Assembly: GCA_963792025.1 (NCBI GenBank)
Contig: CAWBUS010000003.1
Coordinates: forward strand, 124,001-188,000
Direction of reading: 5' to 3'
From: Ginsengibacter sp963792025
GTDB lineage: Bacteria > Bacteroidota > Bacteroidia > Chitinophagales > Chitinophagaceae
Length of the DNA stretch: 64,000 nt
In this document: piece after piece, positions 27,103 through 37,205 of the stretch
Layout: every line of letters begins with the position of its first letter
How positions within the stretch are numbered: the first letter of the stretch is position 1
The notes under the pieces: generated by a model
Seen by the model: the letters and a program-made list of their open reading frames with translations, nothing else
The model's database searches: none
Told to the model about the DNA's origin: nothing
Translations under genes and position numbers: made by a program

Positions 27103-29520
27103 TTATTCACTACGTAATGATTTTACAGGATTGGCTAATGCGGCTTTAATTGCCTGGAAGCACACAGTAAGTAATGCAACAGTAGTGGCAATAAATCCTG
27201 CAATGGCAAATACAGCCCACCCAATATTTACCCTATATGCATAGTCCTGTAACCATTTATTCATTATTATCCATGATATAGGCGATGCTATTAAAAATGC
27301 TATAATAACGGGCTTAAGAAAATCCCGCGACAGAAGCGTCGCGATTTGGCTAACTGATGCTCCTAAAACTTTCCTCACCCCAATTTCTTTGGTGCGCTGG
27401 TTAGTAGAAAGATGAGCAAATCCAAATAGCCCCAGGCAACAAATGATAAATGTCAAAATTGTCGCTACGCTTACAACCTTCTGCCAGCGCTGCTCCTGCA
27501 CATATTGCTGTGCATTCAATTCATCAAGAAAATTATATTGATAAACCGCACCTGGCATCCCTGCTTTATAAATTCGTTCGATGGCCTTCATCGCCTGTTT
27601 TTGTTTTGCCTGGTTAAATTTGATCCAGACGCCGCCACCGGGAACTTCACTTGTATACATTACCAGGGGAGCTATTGGTTCCCGTAATGAAGCAAAATGA
27701 AAATCTTTTACAACGCCCGTGATGGTTTTCACAGAACTATCTCCGTACCTGTACACTTTAATTTGAGAGCCAACAGGATTTTCGATGCGGGATTGTTTTA
27801 CAAATGTTTCATTTACCAGGACTTCATTTTTTGAAGCCGTAAAAGATGGACCAATGTTGCTGCCAGCCAACAATGGAATTTGCATAACGGAAAGAAAATT
27901 TTCATCAATATTTTTATATTGAGCTTTTACATTTTTTTCATCTGCTTCTATGTTCTCCGGATAACCGTCAGTACCAAATGATACCGCATTGATGGAAGGC
28001 TCCTTTGCAAATTCATTTTTTAAATAAGAGATCGCAGACTGGTAATCCCTGTCCCCGTTAATGCTTGTTCTTATAATTTGGTTCGGGTTATAGCCAAGGT
28101 CTTTGGTGCGTATGTAAGCCATTTGGCCATAATAAACAATGGTCGCTATTAATAAACACGTTGCTAATGAAAACTGCAATACAACAAGCCCGCGACCTAA
28201 TAAACTGCGACCAGATAATTTTTGCCTGTTATACAATACTTCTGATGGATTGAATCGCGACACAACAAGCGCAGGATAAACACCTGTTAGCGTAATGATC
28301 AATACAAGCAATGCCGCAAAGTATAAAAGTAATTTTCCATTGAAAGCCTGCGCCAACTCAATTTGTTTACCGGTAAGATTATTGAACAATGGCAATGAAA
28401 TATTTAGTATCACAAGGGATAATAAGAATGAAATAATACAAAGAATTACAGATTCGTTGATAAACTGCATGATAATATGGCCCCTGCTTCCCCCGGTAAT
28501 TTTTCTTATGCCAACTTCTTTTGAGCGGTTAAAAGAATTGGCGATCGTTATATTTATAAAGTTGATAGAAGCCATCAACAGTATAAAAAATGCTATGCCC
28601 ACAAACATGTAGGAATAGACAGGATTGCTAACGTTAACGATACCTCCTTCCGCATTACCGCTACTTCGCATTAATGGATTTAGATGTATATCCGTTATCG
28701 GTTGAAGTCCATAGCTTACCTGCGGATCATAACCATACAACTTCATGTTTTGAGCAAGTTGATCTTTGGCGTGTGAGGCATAGACCGCATCAAATTTTTG
28801 TATAACTGAATTTAGATTTACATGGGTATCAAGTAAGACAAATGTTCCAAGGTATGCATTGAGCCAGTTGTTGTCAAGGAATGAAAGTTCCATAAACCGG
28901 AAACTAAACAATGCATCAAATTGTAATGAAGAATTTGCCGGCGGATCTTTTATAACTGCTGTAATCAATAAAGGTCTTCCAAGTTTATCAAAAGATGGAT
29001 CCGCATCCATACTTAATGTTTTACCAACCACATCATCAGTATTAAAAAATTTCCTGGCAGTAGTTTCGGTTAACACTACAGCGTAAACATTTGATAAAGC
29101 AGTCGCCGCATTACCATGGATGATCTTAAAACTAAAAACGCTGAAGAAATTTGAATCAGCGAACAATGGCTGAATATGGAGTCCTTTTCCGTTGGCAATA
29201 ACATCACTATAAATATCGCCGCCCATTATTCTCACAAAGCTTTTTACTTCGGGTACTTCTCTTTTAAATGCAGGGCCCTGCACTTGTCCTGTACCGCCAA
29301 TTGTTTGCGGGCTTTCATTTTTATTGTCAATCAAGGTAGTGGTAACACGATATAGATTAGGATTGTTAGCATGAAAATTATCAAAACTGTGTTCATCATT
29401 CCAATATAGCACCGCCAGCAACATAGCGGTAATACCCACTGCCAGGCCCGCTATATTTATGATAGCATATAACCTGTTTTGCCGCAGATGCCTAAAAGAT
29501 ATCTTTAAAAACGTATTCAT
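27103..29520 (-). CDS. FtsX/MacB-like permease, last permease of twelve-gene operon
   Basis: This 805-residue permease has an atypical opening, MNTFLKISFRHLRQNRLYA, where most copies have MFKNYFK. The first membrane segment is AGLAVGITAMLLAVLYW, followed by NDEHSFDNFH. The first coupling region is divergent: TIANSFNRSKEVGIRKITGG replaces the usual LSTARS wording. The second is the standard RTKEIGVRKVLGASVSQI. The tail is FQAIKAALANPVKSLRSE, with S for T. The MacB-type domain carries KFFNTDDVVGKTL. It has no close sister in the window. It is separated from the upstream copy by 155 bases, the longest spacer between permeases, in which I see no promoter. Confidence 0.9.
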   Translation of the reverse strand: MNTFLKISFRHLRQNRLYAIINIAGLAVGITAMLLAVLYWNDEHSFDNFHANNPNLYRVTTTLIDNKNESPQTIGGTGQVQGPAFKREVPEVKSFVRIMGGDIYSDVIANGKGLHIQPLFADSNFFSVFSFKIIHGNAATALSNVYAVVLTETTARKFFNTDDVVGKTLSMDADPSFDKLGRPLLITAVIKDPPANSSLQFDALFSFRFMELSFLDNNWLNAYLGTFVLLDTHVNLNSVIQKFDAVYASHAKDQLAQNMKLYGYDPQVSYGLQPITDIHLNPLMRSSGNAEGGIVNVSNPVYSYMFVGIAFFILLMASINFINITIANSFNRSKEVGIRKITGGSRGHIIMQFINESVILCIISFLLSLVILNISLPLFNNLTGKQIELAQAFNGKLLLYFAALLVLIITLTGVYPALVVSRFNPSEVLYNRQKLSGRSLLGRGLVVLQFSLATCLLIATIVYYGQMAYIRTKDLGYNPNQIIRTSINGDRDYQSAISYLKNEFAKEPSINAVSFGTDGYPENIEADEKNVKAQYKNIDENFLSVMQIPLLAGSNIGPSFTASKNEVLVNETFVKQSRIENPVGSQIKVYRYGDSSVKTITGVVKDFHFASLREPIAPLVMYTSEVPGGGVWIKFNQAKQKQAMKAIERIYKAGMPGAVYQYNFLDELNAQQYVQEQRWQKVVSVATILTFIICCLGLFGFAHLSTNQRTKEIGVRKVLGASVSQIATLLSRDFLKPVIIAFLIASPISWIIMNKWLQDYAYRVNIGWAVFAIAGFIATTVALLTVCFQAIKAALANPVKSLRSE

Positions 29521-29675
29521 TTATTAAAACGAAAAGATTTATTTCTATTCTCTACTTTTGTTTCATTGTCAACCTATCAACACAAACCTAATTTGTATTC
29601 TTCAACTGGTATCAAAAATTTTCTTCTTGTTAATAACTGACTATTCAGTATTCACTCATTCACCATTTACTTTTC

Positions 29676-32069
29676 TCATTCCGTTCTTAAACTTTTCACT
29701 GGGTTTGCGATTGAGGCTTTTATTGCCTGGAAACTTACAGTTGCCAAAGCAATGATCACAGAAAGTAATCCCGCAACAGCAAATACCCACCACCTTACAT
29801 CTATCCGGTAGGCAAAATTCTGCAACCACTTATTTATAATCAACCATGCAATAGGAGAAGCAATTAGAAATGAAATCATTACCAGTCTCAGAAAATCCGC
29901 CGACAACATAACGGCTATGTTAGACGCGGATGCACCAACTACTTTTCTAATACCAATTTCCTTTGTTCGCTGTAACGTAATCAGCGAAGCAAGCCCTAGT
30001 AAACCTAAGCAACTTATTACAACAGCAATTGATCCGGCAAGCGAAATAATCTTTTGCTGTAAATCTTCTTTTTGATATAAACGGGCGATCTCGTCATCCA
30101 GGAATTGGTATTCAAAAACTTCTTTCGGGTAAACCTGTTCCCAATCTCTTTGAATTTTTTGTATTGTTGAAGAAAGATTGTGTCCTGTTAATTTTAATGC
30201 GATGTTATCATAATATTCAGGAACGCTCGCGATTACCACAGGTTCAATAGGGACTTCCAATGTCCTGGCATTAAAATCTTTTACCACTCCAACAATGATT
30301 CCTCTTTGATCACCAAATTGCCCGACCACAAACGGTTTGTTGACTGCCTCTTCAGGATCTTTTAATCCCAGTTTTTTCACCATCGTTTCATTGACGACGT
30401 ATTCATGATTTACCTCAGATTGGCGAATATTTCTCCCGGCGATAATTTGAATTCCGAAAGTTTTTAAATAAGCACTATCACCGATCGGAGATCCGGCCGG
30501 CCAGGATTCCCAATCGGACCTGTTGTCAAATCTTACAGAACCCCCTGAGTTATTTTCAGATGAAGGCGGCTTGTGACAAAAAGTAAAGGCGGTTACCTGG
30601 GGGATTTTTTCCAACTGATCTCTTATTAAGTCCTTCTTTGATTGCAACGTGTCTGGCAAGGGAACCATCACAACTGCATTACGGTTAAACCCGATATCCG
30701 TATTCTTTAAAAAACGAACCTGCAGAACCATGATGAATGCACAAATAATCAGCATATAAGCGATAGTGTTTTGACCAATCACTAATACCTTCCTCATTCT
30801 TCCAGCCTTCCAGGTTCCCGATTCATTTTTAAGTGCCATAAAAATATTTATCCTGCTCAGTACGAAAGCCGGATAAAATCCTGAAAGAAAAATAAGAACA
30901 AAAAGCAACATGACTAAAAACATAACGGTACCCGTATACGAAATTACATGTACAGGATCCTGCGAGAAAAGAAACCGGTTGGCCGCCGGCAAAACCAGTG
31001 CGACCATAACAACTGCAAAAACAATAGCAGCGCTTACCATGATGAATGTTTCAATAATAAATTGAGCAAACAATTGCGATATTGTTCCACCCAAAACTTT
31101 TCTTGTTCCAATTTCAGTCATTCGTTTTGACTGTTGCGCAATGGAGATATTGATATAATTGAAACTTGCAATTATTAATATGAGTAAGCCGATTATTGCG
31201 AGTGTTACCAACAAAGATTTTTGAACATTACCACCGTAATCCGTATTGAAATGCACATCTGCCAAAGGTTGCAGCCAAAAATGGTAATATTTTGCAATGT
31301 CGCCTAAGTGTGCTTTTGCAAGAATATTTACCGAAGATTCGACATTTTTTTTTGATTTTGTATTGTTCAGGCTAACGTACAAAGTCGTAGTTGAATTCAT
31401 CCAGCTCCAGTCAGTGAAGAAGGCATCGTCTGTAGAGCGTTTAATATTTTTTAAAGATGAGAAGGAAAGGTATATGTCAGATCTTAAATCGGTGTTGTAA
31501 GGTTCATCACTTACCAATCCTACAACAGTAACAGGCTGCCTGTTTTCAAAAAACATTATTTTTCCTATCGGGTTTGCATGTCCGAAATATTTTAAAGATT
31601 GTTTTTGAGTTATGACAGCGGTGTTAGGAAGTTTTAACTGGTCAGCGCTTCCGGCTATCCATTTATAATCAAACATTTTAAACCAGTCCGGGGAAACCAA
31701 TGCAACATTTTTATCTTCCTTAAACTGCCGCCCGGCTTGCAGTGAATCATCCAGGGATATGGTGAACGTATAATTATCTAACATAACAGCCGCATCAGTA
31801 ACATGCGTAACTCCATTGAGCAGCGCACGAAACATAGCTATAGAAGCGCCTTTTTCATGGATTGTTTTTCCATAGTACAGTTCGTTTGATATCCTGTAAG
31901 TCCGGGAAGCATTTTTATGATAACGATCAAAGCTTAAATGATAGCTGATAAATAAATACAACAATAAGGAGCAGGCAATTCCTAATGCCAGTCCAAAAAT
32001 ATTTATAGCAGAATAAAATTTTCTTTTAGTAATATTCCTCCAGGAAATTTTGAAATAATTTTTTATCAT
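29676..32069 (-). CDS. FtsX/MacB-like permease with divergent first coupling helix
   Basis: This 797-residue permease starts MIKNYFKISWRNITKRKFYS. It is the most divergent copy at the first coupling helix: QQSKRMTEIGTRKVLGG has MTE and GTR where nearly all others have AKE and GIR, and is preceded by NYINISIA where others read NFMNLSTA. The second coupling helix, RTKEIGIRKVVGAS, and the tail FQAIKASIANPVKSLRTE are standard. If an ATPase docks on both helices, this copy may prefer a different one. The first extracytoplasmic domain has KYFGHANPIGKIM. The reading frame is intact. Confidence 0.9.
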   Translation of the reverse strand: MIKNYFKISWRNITKRKFYSAINIFGLALGIACSLLLYLFISYHLSFDRYHKNASRTYRISNELYYGKTIHEKGASIAMFRALLNGVTHVTDAAVMLDNYTFTISLDDSLQAGRQFKEDKNVALVSPDWFKMFDYKWIAGSADQLKLPNTAVITQKQSLKYFGHANPIGKIMFFENRQPVTVVGLVSDEPYNTDLRSDIYLSFSSLKNIKRSTDDAFFTDWSWMNSTTTLYVSLNNTKSKKNVESSVNILAKAHLGDIAKYYHFWLQPLADVHFNTDYGGNVQKSLLVTLAIIGLLILIIASFNYINISIAQQSKRMTEIGTRKVLGGTISQLFAQFIIETFIMVSAAIVFAVVMVALVLPAANRFLFSQDPVHVISYTGTVMFLVMLLFVLIFLSGFYPAFVLSRINIFMALKNESGTWKAGRMRKVLVIGQNTIAYMLIICAFIMVLQVRFLKNTDIGFNRNAVVMVPLPDTLQSKKDLIRDQLEKIPQVTAFTFCHKPPSSENNSGGSVRFDNRSDWESWPAGSPIGDSAYLKTFGIQIIAGRNIRQSEVNHEYVVNETMVKKLGLKDPEEAVNKPFVVGQFGDQRGIIVGVVKDFNARTLEVPIEPVVIASVPEYYDNIALKLTGHNLSSTIQKIQRDWEQVYPKEVFEYQFLDDEIARLYQKEDLQQKIISLAGSIAVVISCLGLLGLASLITLQRTKEIGIRKVVGASASNIAVMLSADFLRLVMISFLIASPIAWLIINKWLQNFAYRIDVRWWVFAVAGLLSVIIALATVSFQAIKASIANPVKSLRTE

Positions 32070-32150
32070 AAAAGTTGATTTATGGTGGATGATATAATCA
32101 TGCCTGATTTATTTTACTATTCATTATTGATGACTCACCACTCACCTTCA

Positions 32151-34584
32151 TTACTCTGTTCTCAAACTTTTCACCGGGTTGACTACTGCCGCCTTTATTG
32201 CCTGGAAACTAACCGTTAGTAAGGCAATGAAAATTGCAACAAAAGCGGCAATTAAAAATATCCACCAACTTATGGTGATGCGATATTGATAGTTCTGCAA
32301 CCATTTGTTCATTACCAGAAAAGCAATTGGAAAAGCAACAATGCAGGATATCAATACAAGACTTAAAAAATCCTTTGAAAGCAAGGCAGCAATACCTGAA
32401 ACACTTGCGCCCAGCACCTTTCTCACGCCAATTTCTTTTGTTCTTCTTTCTGCAGTGTAAGCCGCAAGGCCGAACAAACCCAGGCATGAAATAAGAATTG
32501 CGAGTGCTGCGAATACCCGTGATAGTTTACTAATCAACATTTCGCTTAAAAACAATTGGTTGAACTGGTCATCAACAAATTTGTATTCGAACGGGTATGC
32601 AGGATTGTCTTTTTTCAACACGGCGCCAATCTTCGCCAGTGCATTTTCCGGGTTACTTTGCGCAGTGGTTCTTATATACAGCAGGTTTGTGCCTTGAGGA
32701 ATATCATAAAAAATAACGGGCGCTGACTGACCATACATGTCTCCATATACATAATCTTTTATTACGCCGGTCACCCGCATTTGATAACTACCTCTCTCAG
32801 TTCCACGTTGCAGGATCGTTCCAATGGCACTTCCTTTACCCAACAACTTTGCCATCGACTGCGTTACGATCACATTCATGATCTGCGTTGAATCTTTGGG
32901 CATATGGTTAGCACCAAACAATACTTCATCGGTTGGCTGAAAATCTCTTCCCTCAATAATATGCATGCCGACAGTCGACATAAATTCCGGGCTCACTAAT
33001 CGCTGGGAAATAACAATATTTGTGTTGGGATCTTTTCCCGGCCAGGTAATGGACTGTAGTATTATTTCCGCCACCAAGCGTGTTGTGATCTGCCAAGGCC
33101 GCATTCTTGACAATGCCAGTATTGATGAGATCCTGCTTTATTGCCTGGAAAATCTTTTACGATATCGCCTTGTGCTTCTATTTGCACCAGATTATTTTTA
33201 TTATACCCAAGGTCCCTCGTTTTTACATGTTGTATTTGCTTATAAATAATGATGGTGCTTATGATCAGGATGATGGAAACGGCAAATTGTGTTACCACTA
33301 AACCTTTTCTTATGATTGCTGCGCTTCCTGTTTTTAATTTTATTCCTTTTAATACGAATACGGGATTAAAAGATGATAAGTATAAAGAAGGATAACTGCC
33401 GGCAACAAGACCGCATAATAATGTAAGCAGTAATAAGGCGATGAAATGATATCGATTAGCTGAGTCCCAACGAAAGATTCTTTTTGCACCAATGAATTAA
33501 ATGCCGGCAACAATAACGTCATAAGAAGAACTGCAACAATCGCTGCAAGTAAGGCCATCAATATCGCTTCACCAATAAATTGAGCAATCAATCTTTTCTT
33601 TCCGGAACCCAACACTTTTCTTACGCCAATTTCTTTTGAACGTTTTTCGCTGCCTGCCGTGGCAAGGTTCATAAAGTTGATGCAGGCAATAAATAAGATG
33701 ATCCAGGCTATAATGCTGAATAACTTTACATATGCAATTCTGCCGCTGCCAGTTGGTTTGCCATTGGCAAAATCATCACGCAAGTGCCAGTCATTCATGC
33801 TAAATAAAAAAACGTGTACGCTGGATTTATCCGCCTCATTCTTCTGCGTGGTAAAATCATAATTCGGGTTAAGTAACCGCTTATTGATAGCAGCAGCATC
33901 AACGCCGGGTTTCAATTCAACATAAGTTGTTATCCCAAAATTGAACCAGGTATCCACCCGCGGATTGGCATCGAGATACACCTTGAAAGGCGCCAGCCAT
34001 TCAAACTGTAAGGTTGAATTTTCAGGCAGGTCTTTTAATACACCACTTACAACATAATCCTGCCTGTTATCCATTCGAACAGTTTTACCAATCACATTTT
34101 TTTCATCACCAAAAAACTTCTTTGCGGCCATTTGTGTGAGTACAATAGAATGCAATTGTGAAAACGCACCCGCTGCATCGCCTTCAACAAATGGCAATGT
34201 GAACATGCTAAAGAAAGAAGGCTCCACATATTTTCCGGATGCATTCACTGCCTTATCGCCCATTGTAAAAAGGAACGACATGCCGCCTTCGGTAGTACGG
34301 CATGTGCTTTCTATGCCAGGTACTGTTGCAACTAACGCCGGGGCAAGAGGACCAGCAGTGGATGAATGCGTAAATACCCCACCTTCAACATTTGCGTTTG
34401 TTTTTACAAGATAGATGCGATCTTTATTGATGTTGCTGCTATCAAAATTTACTTCATCTTCCACCCATAAAAAAATAAATCCTGCACACGCAATACCAAT
34501 GGCTAATCCAAAGATGTTGAGAAAGCTGTATCCTTTATTTTTGGAGAGATTTCGAAAAGTTGTCTTTAGAAAGTTTGTAACCAT
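32151..34584 (-). pseudogene. Frameshifted FtsX/MacB-like permease
   Basis: The gene is intact at both ends (start MVTNFLKTTFRNLSKNK at 34584; end FQAIKAAVVNPVKSLRTE at 32151) but needs three frame changes within about 420 bases. These fall near 33466-33468 (one base lost by a GGG), near 33144-33150 (one base gained by a GG) and around 33048-33065. Translating piecewise across them restores GLVAGSYPSLYLSSFNP, VVTQFAVSII and TWPGKDPNTNI. The coupling helices are RSKEIGVRKVLGSGKKRL and RTKEIGVRKVLGASVSGI. It belongs with the copies at 44635 and 54571, which share FLWVEDE-type first segments and QHVKxRxLGYNKN. Three closely spaced indels suggest genuine decay or a low-quality stretch of sequence. 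Confidence 0.8.
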
Positions 34585-34602
34585 AAGGCCTCCTTCTTAC
34601 TC

Positions 34603-34683
34603 CTCCAGGGGAGGAAAGATTTTAAAGTTTAATATAATTAATGTTGTTCATATTTATGAGCCTCGTTCGCCCCTCCCCTGGAG
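34603..34683. repeat. REP-like inverted repeat pair
   Basis: CTCCAGGGGAGG (34603-34614) and its exact complement CCTCCCCTGGAG (34672-34683) flank a short AT-rich stretch in the spacer between two permeases. The right copy also forms its own hairpin CCCCTCC-CCT-GGAGGGG. Outer GGCCTCC and GGAGGCT extend the symmetry. G/C-rich inverted repeats of this wording recur between genes in many Bacteroidota genomes. It replaces the usual short spacer and could attenuate read-through. Confidence 0.55.
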
Positions 34684-34695
34684 GGGTTGTGGAGG

Positions 34696-37161
34696 CTATT
34701 CTGTCCTCAAACTCTTTACCGGGTTGGCCATTGCTGCTTTAATGGTTTGTATACTTAACGTGATGAGTGCAACCAAAAGCATGGCTACACCACATAGAAT
34801 AAATAACCACCAATTCATAGTTGCCCTGTATGCAAAATCTTCCAGCCATTTGTTTGTTGCCCACCAGGCTATCGGTGTTGCAATTGCAAAAGCGATCACT
34901 ACCAGCTTTACAAAATCCTTAGACAGAATGGAAACAATGTTACTAACGGTAGCGCCTAATATTTTTCTAACGCCGATCTCTTTGGTGCGTGTATTGATGG
35001 TATACATTACAAGGCCCAATAAACCGAGACAACTTATAAGTACTGATAAACCCGTTGCCCAGTTCAATAAACTCGCTGTGTGTTGTTCCGTTTCATAAAA
35101 CTTCGCGATGGTATCATCTAAAAATGTGTAACTAAAATTTGCGTCAGGATATATTTGATGGTACAACTTTTGAATTTTACTGATAGTGCTCTTCCAGGAT
35201 TGGCCTGCTCCACTTTGTGGCTGCAAAAGAATATGGAAGAAATAACTCCTGTTATCAAAGGAAGCAAATACGAGTGGCCCAACAGGTGCATGAAAAGACT
35301 GTTCATGAAAGTCATGCATCACGCCTACTATCGGCATTAGTTTGCCGTTAAATTCCAGTTGTTTTCCTATCGCCTCGTCAGGATTTTTAAAACCAAGCCC
35401 TTTTGCGTAAGTTTCATTAACCAGAAACTCTTTGATCGTATCACTTTCCCTTACATTCCTTCCAGCAAGTAATTTAATGTTAAACAGTTTGAGGTAACCG
35501 GTATCGCCCCAACGTAACTGCACACTTTCTTTGTTTTCATTAGAAGCGCCGGTATATTTTATATCAGTAAATGCAGCGCCTTTATCGGCGGGGGTTAAAA
35601 AGCCCCTGCTCGCCATCTGCACGCCGGGAATTGATTTTATTTCATTCAACAACTGGGTACGATGATTAGCAACTGTATCTTCACGCGGTACATCGAAACT
35701 TAATACGGCATCTTTTCGGAAACCCATATCACTATTCAATGAATAATTGATCTGCCGGCTAACCATAACCGTGGCAATTACAAAAAACTGCGCAATTACA
35801 AATTGGGATACCGTTAGTGTTTTGCGTATCCAGGCATGCCTTGTTTCATTGCCGCCCTTGAATGACTGGTTCTTTAAAACATTTACGGGTTTATATCCTG
35901 ATAAAATAAATGCGGGATATAAGCCGGAAAGAATGCTTACCACCGAAGCCAGCAATAATAAAAACAAAAAGATATAAGGTTGTTGAAACGGATGAAATTC
36001 CAGGCCGGGAGGAATAAAATCAGCAAACAAATTAAGCAGCCATGGAGCTAAGCAAAATGCTATAATACATCCGGCAGCGGTCAATAAAAATGTTTCACTC
36101 AAAAACTGGAAGATGAGTTGTTTCCTGGAACCACCCATCGTTTTGCGGATACCAATTTCTTTGGCACGATGAGCAGCGTTGGCAGTTGTAAGATTGATAA
36201 AATTAATACAGGCAAGCAACAACAGGAATGCAGCAACCGCCAGCAGCCCGTACATCGTGGGTTTGTGTGCTATCCGCTGATCAAAGTCAGCATATAAACT
36301 ATTAAAATGAACATCGTTCAGGGGTTGCAGGTGAAACGCCATAGTATTGGCCGCATCTTTATTAGCGTCTTTGTTATATTTATTCATCAGCCCCTTTAAT
36401 TGCCTTTCGGCACTTGCAGCGTTGCTTTGCTTCGCAAGTTTTACATACAAGTGCGAGTAGGCCATCCAGTCATTCCACGTGTTCATCATAAAATCATTTT
36501 GCAAGTGCGTTTGAGAAATCGTTGTGAGTGAAATAAACTCAACTCCATCAAATGAAGTGCGTGCATTCAAATCTTTTACAACGCCTGAAACTGTTGCGGT
36601 AAAATCATCGTTATACCTTATTTGTTTGCCAACTACATCGGCTATATCGCTGGAAGGAAAATATTGTTTTGCCCTGCTTTCACTCAACACGACATTGAAT
36701 GGATTTTTTAGTGATGATTCCGGGGATCCGGCCAGCCAATGATAAGGCAACAATGAAAAATATTGCGGGTTGGTAAACACAATGTCCGGTTGCTTTTTAA
36801 AAACAGCCGGTTGTGATGATCGCCTTCTTTCTATACTCACGTTAGCTGTTGCATCGCCCTGGAACTGCATTACAGGCACGGTGGCCTCCACGCCCGTAAC
36901 TTCACTTTGTATCGCAGCGCCCAATGGTGCCATAACAGCAGATGAATGCCCGTCATTGCCATTAAATTTAAAATCCATTACTACCCTGTAAATTCGCTGT
37001 GCATCTGTCTCTGCTTTATCATAGCCGAATTCAAATTGCACAATCAGGAAAATAATAAGCGATGCACTGATGCCGATGGATAACCCCAGCACATTAATGG
37101 CAGTAAATGCTTTGTTGCGGGTAAAAACCTTAAAAGCGGTTTTGAAATAATTTTTAAACAT
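34696..37161 (-). CDS. FtsX/MacB-like permease
   Basis: This 821-residue permease opens MFKNYFKTAFKVFTRNKAFT, with first membrane segment GISASLIIFLIVQFEFGYD. The coupling helices are RAKEIGIRKTMGGSRKQL and RTKEIGVRKILGATVSNI, and the tail is IQTIKAAMANPVKSLRTE. It is loosely related to the 17773 and 47083 copies: shared features are LQPLNDVHFNSLY before the second membrane helix, the IPPGLEFHPF loop and a KEFLVNETYAK motif. The second extracytoplasmic domain is long. A REP-like repeat, not the usual spacer, separates it from the pseudogene downstream. Confidence 0.9.
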   Translation of the reverse strand: MFKNYFKTAFKVFTRNKAFTAINVLGLSIGISASLIIFLIVQFEFGYDKAETDAQRIYRVVMDFKFNGNDGHSSAVMAPLGAAIQSEVTGVEATVPVMQFQGDATANVSIERRRSSQPAVFKKQPDIVFTNPQYFSLLPYHWLAGSPESSLKNPFNVVLSESRAKQYFPSSDIADVVGKQIRYNDDFTATVSGVVKDLNARTSFDGVEFISLTTISQTHLQNDFMMNTWNDWMAYSHLYVKLAKQSNAASAERQLKGLMNKYNKDANKDAANTMAFHLQPLNDVHFNSLYADFDQRIAHKPTMYGLLAVAAFLLLLACINFINLTTANAAHRAKEIGIRKTMGGSRKQLIFQFLSETFLLTAAGCIIAFCLAPWLLNLFADFIPPGLEFHPFQQPYIFLFLLLLASVVSILSGLYPAFILSGYKPVNVLKNQSFKGGNETRHAWIRKTLTVSQFVIAQFFVIATVMVSRQINYSLNSDMGFRKDAVLSFDVPREDTVANHRTQLLNEIKSIPGVQMASRGFLTPADKGAAFTDIKYTGASNENKESVQLRWGDTGYLKLFNIKLLAGRNVRESDTIKEFLVNETYAKGLGFKNPDEAIGKQLEFNGKLMPIVGVMHDFHEQSFHAPVGPLVFASFDNRSYFFHILLQPQSGAGQSWKSTISKIQKLYHQIYPDANFSYTFLDDTIAKFYETEQHTASLLNWATGLSVLISCLGLLGLVMYTINTRTKEIGVRKILGATVSNIVSILSKDFVKLVVIAFAIATPIAWWATNKWLEDFAYRATMNWWLFILCGVAMLLVALITLSIQTIKAAMANPVKSLRTE

Positions 37162-37205
37162 AGTTTTTATTTTAGCGTGTAATCGTTTACGTTACCCGGT
37201 TGTAT

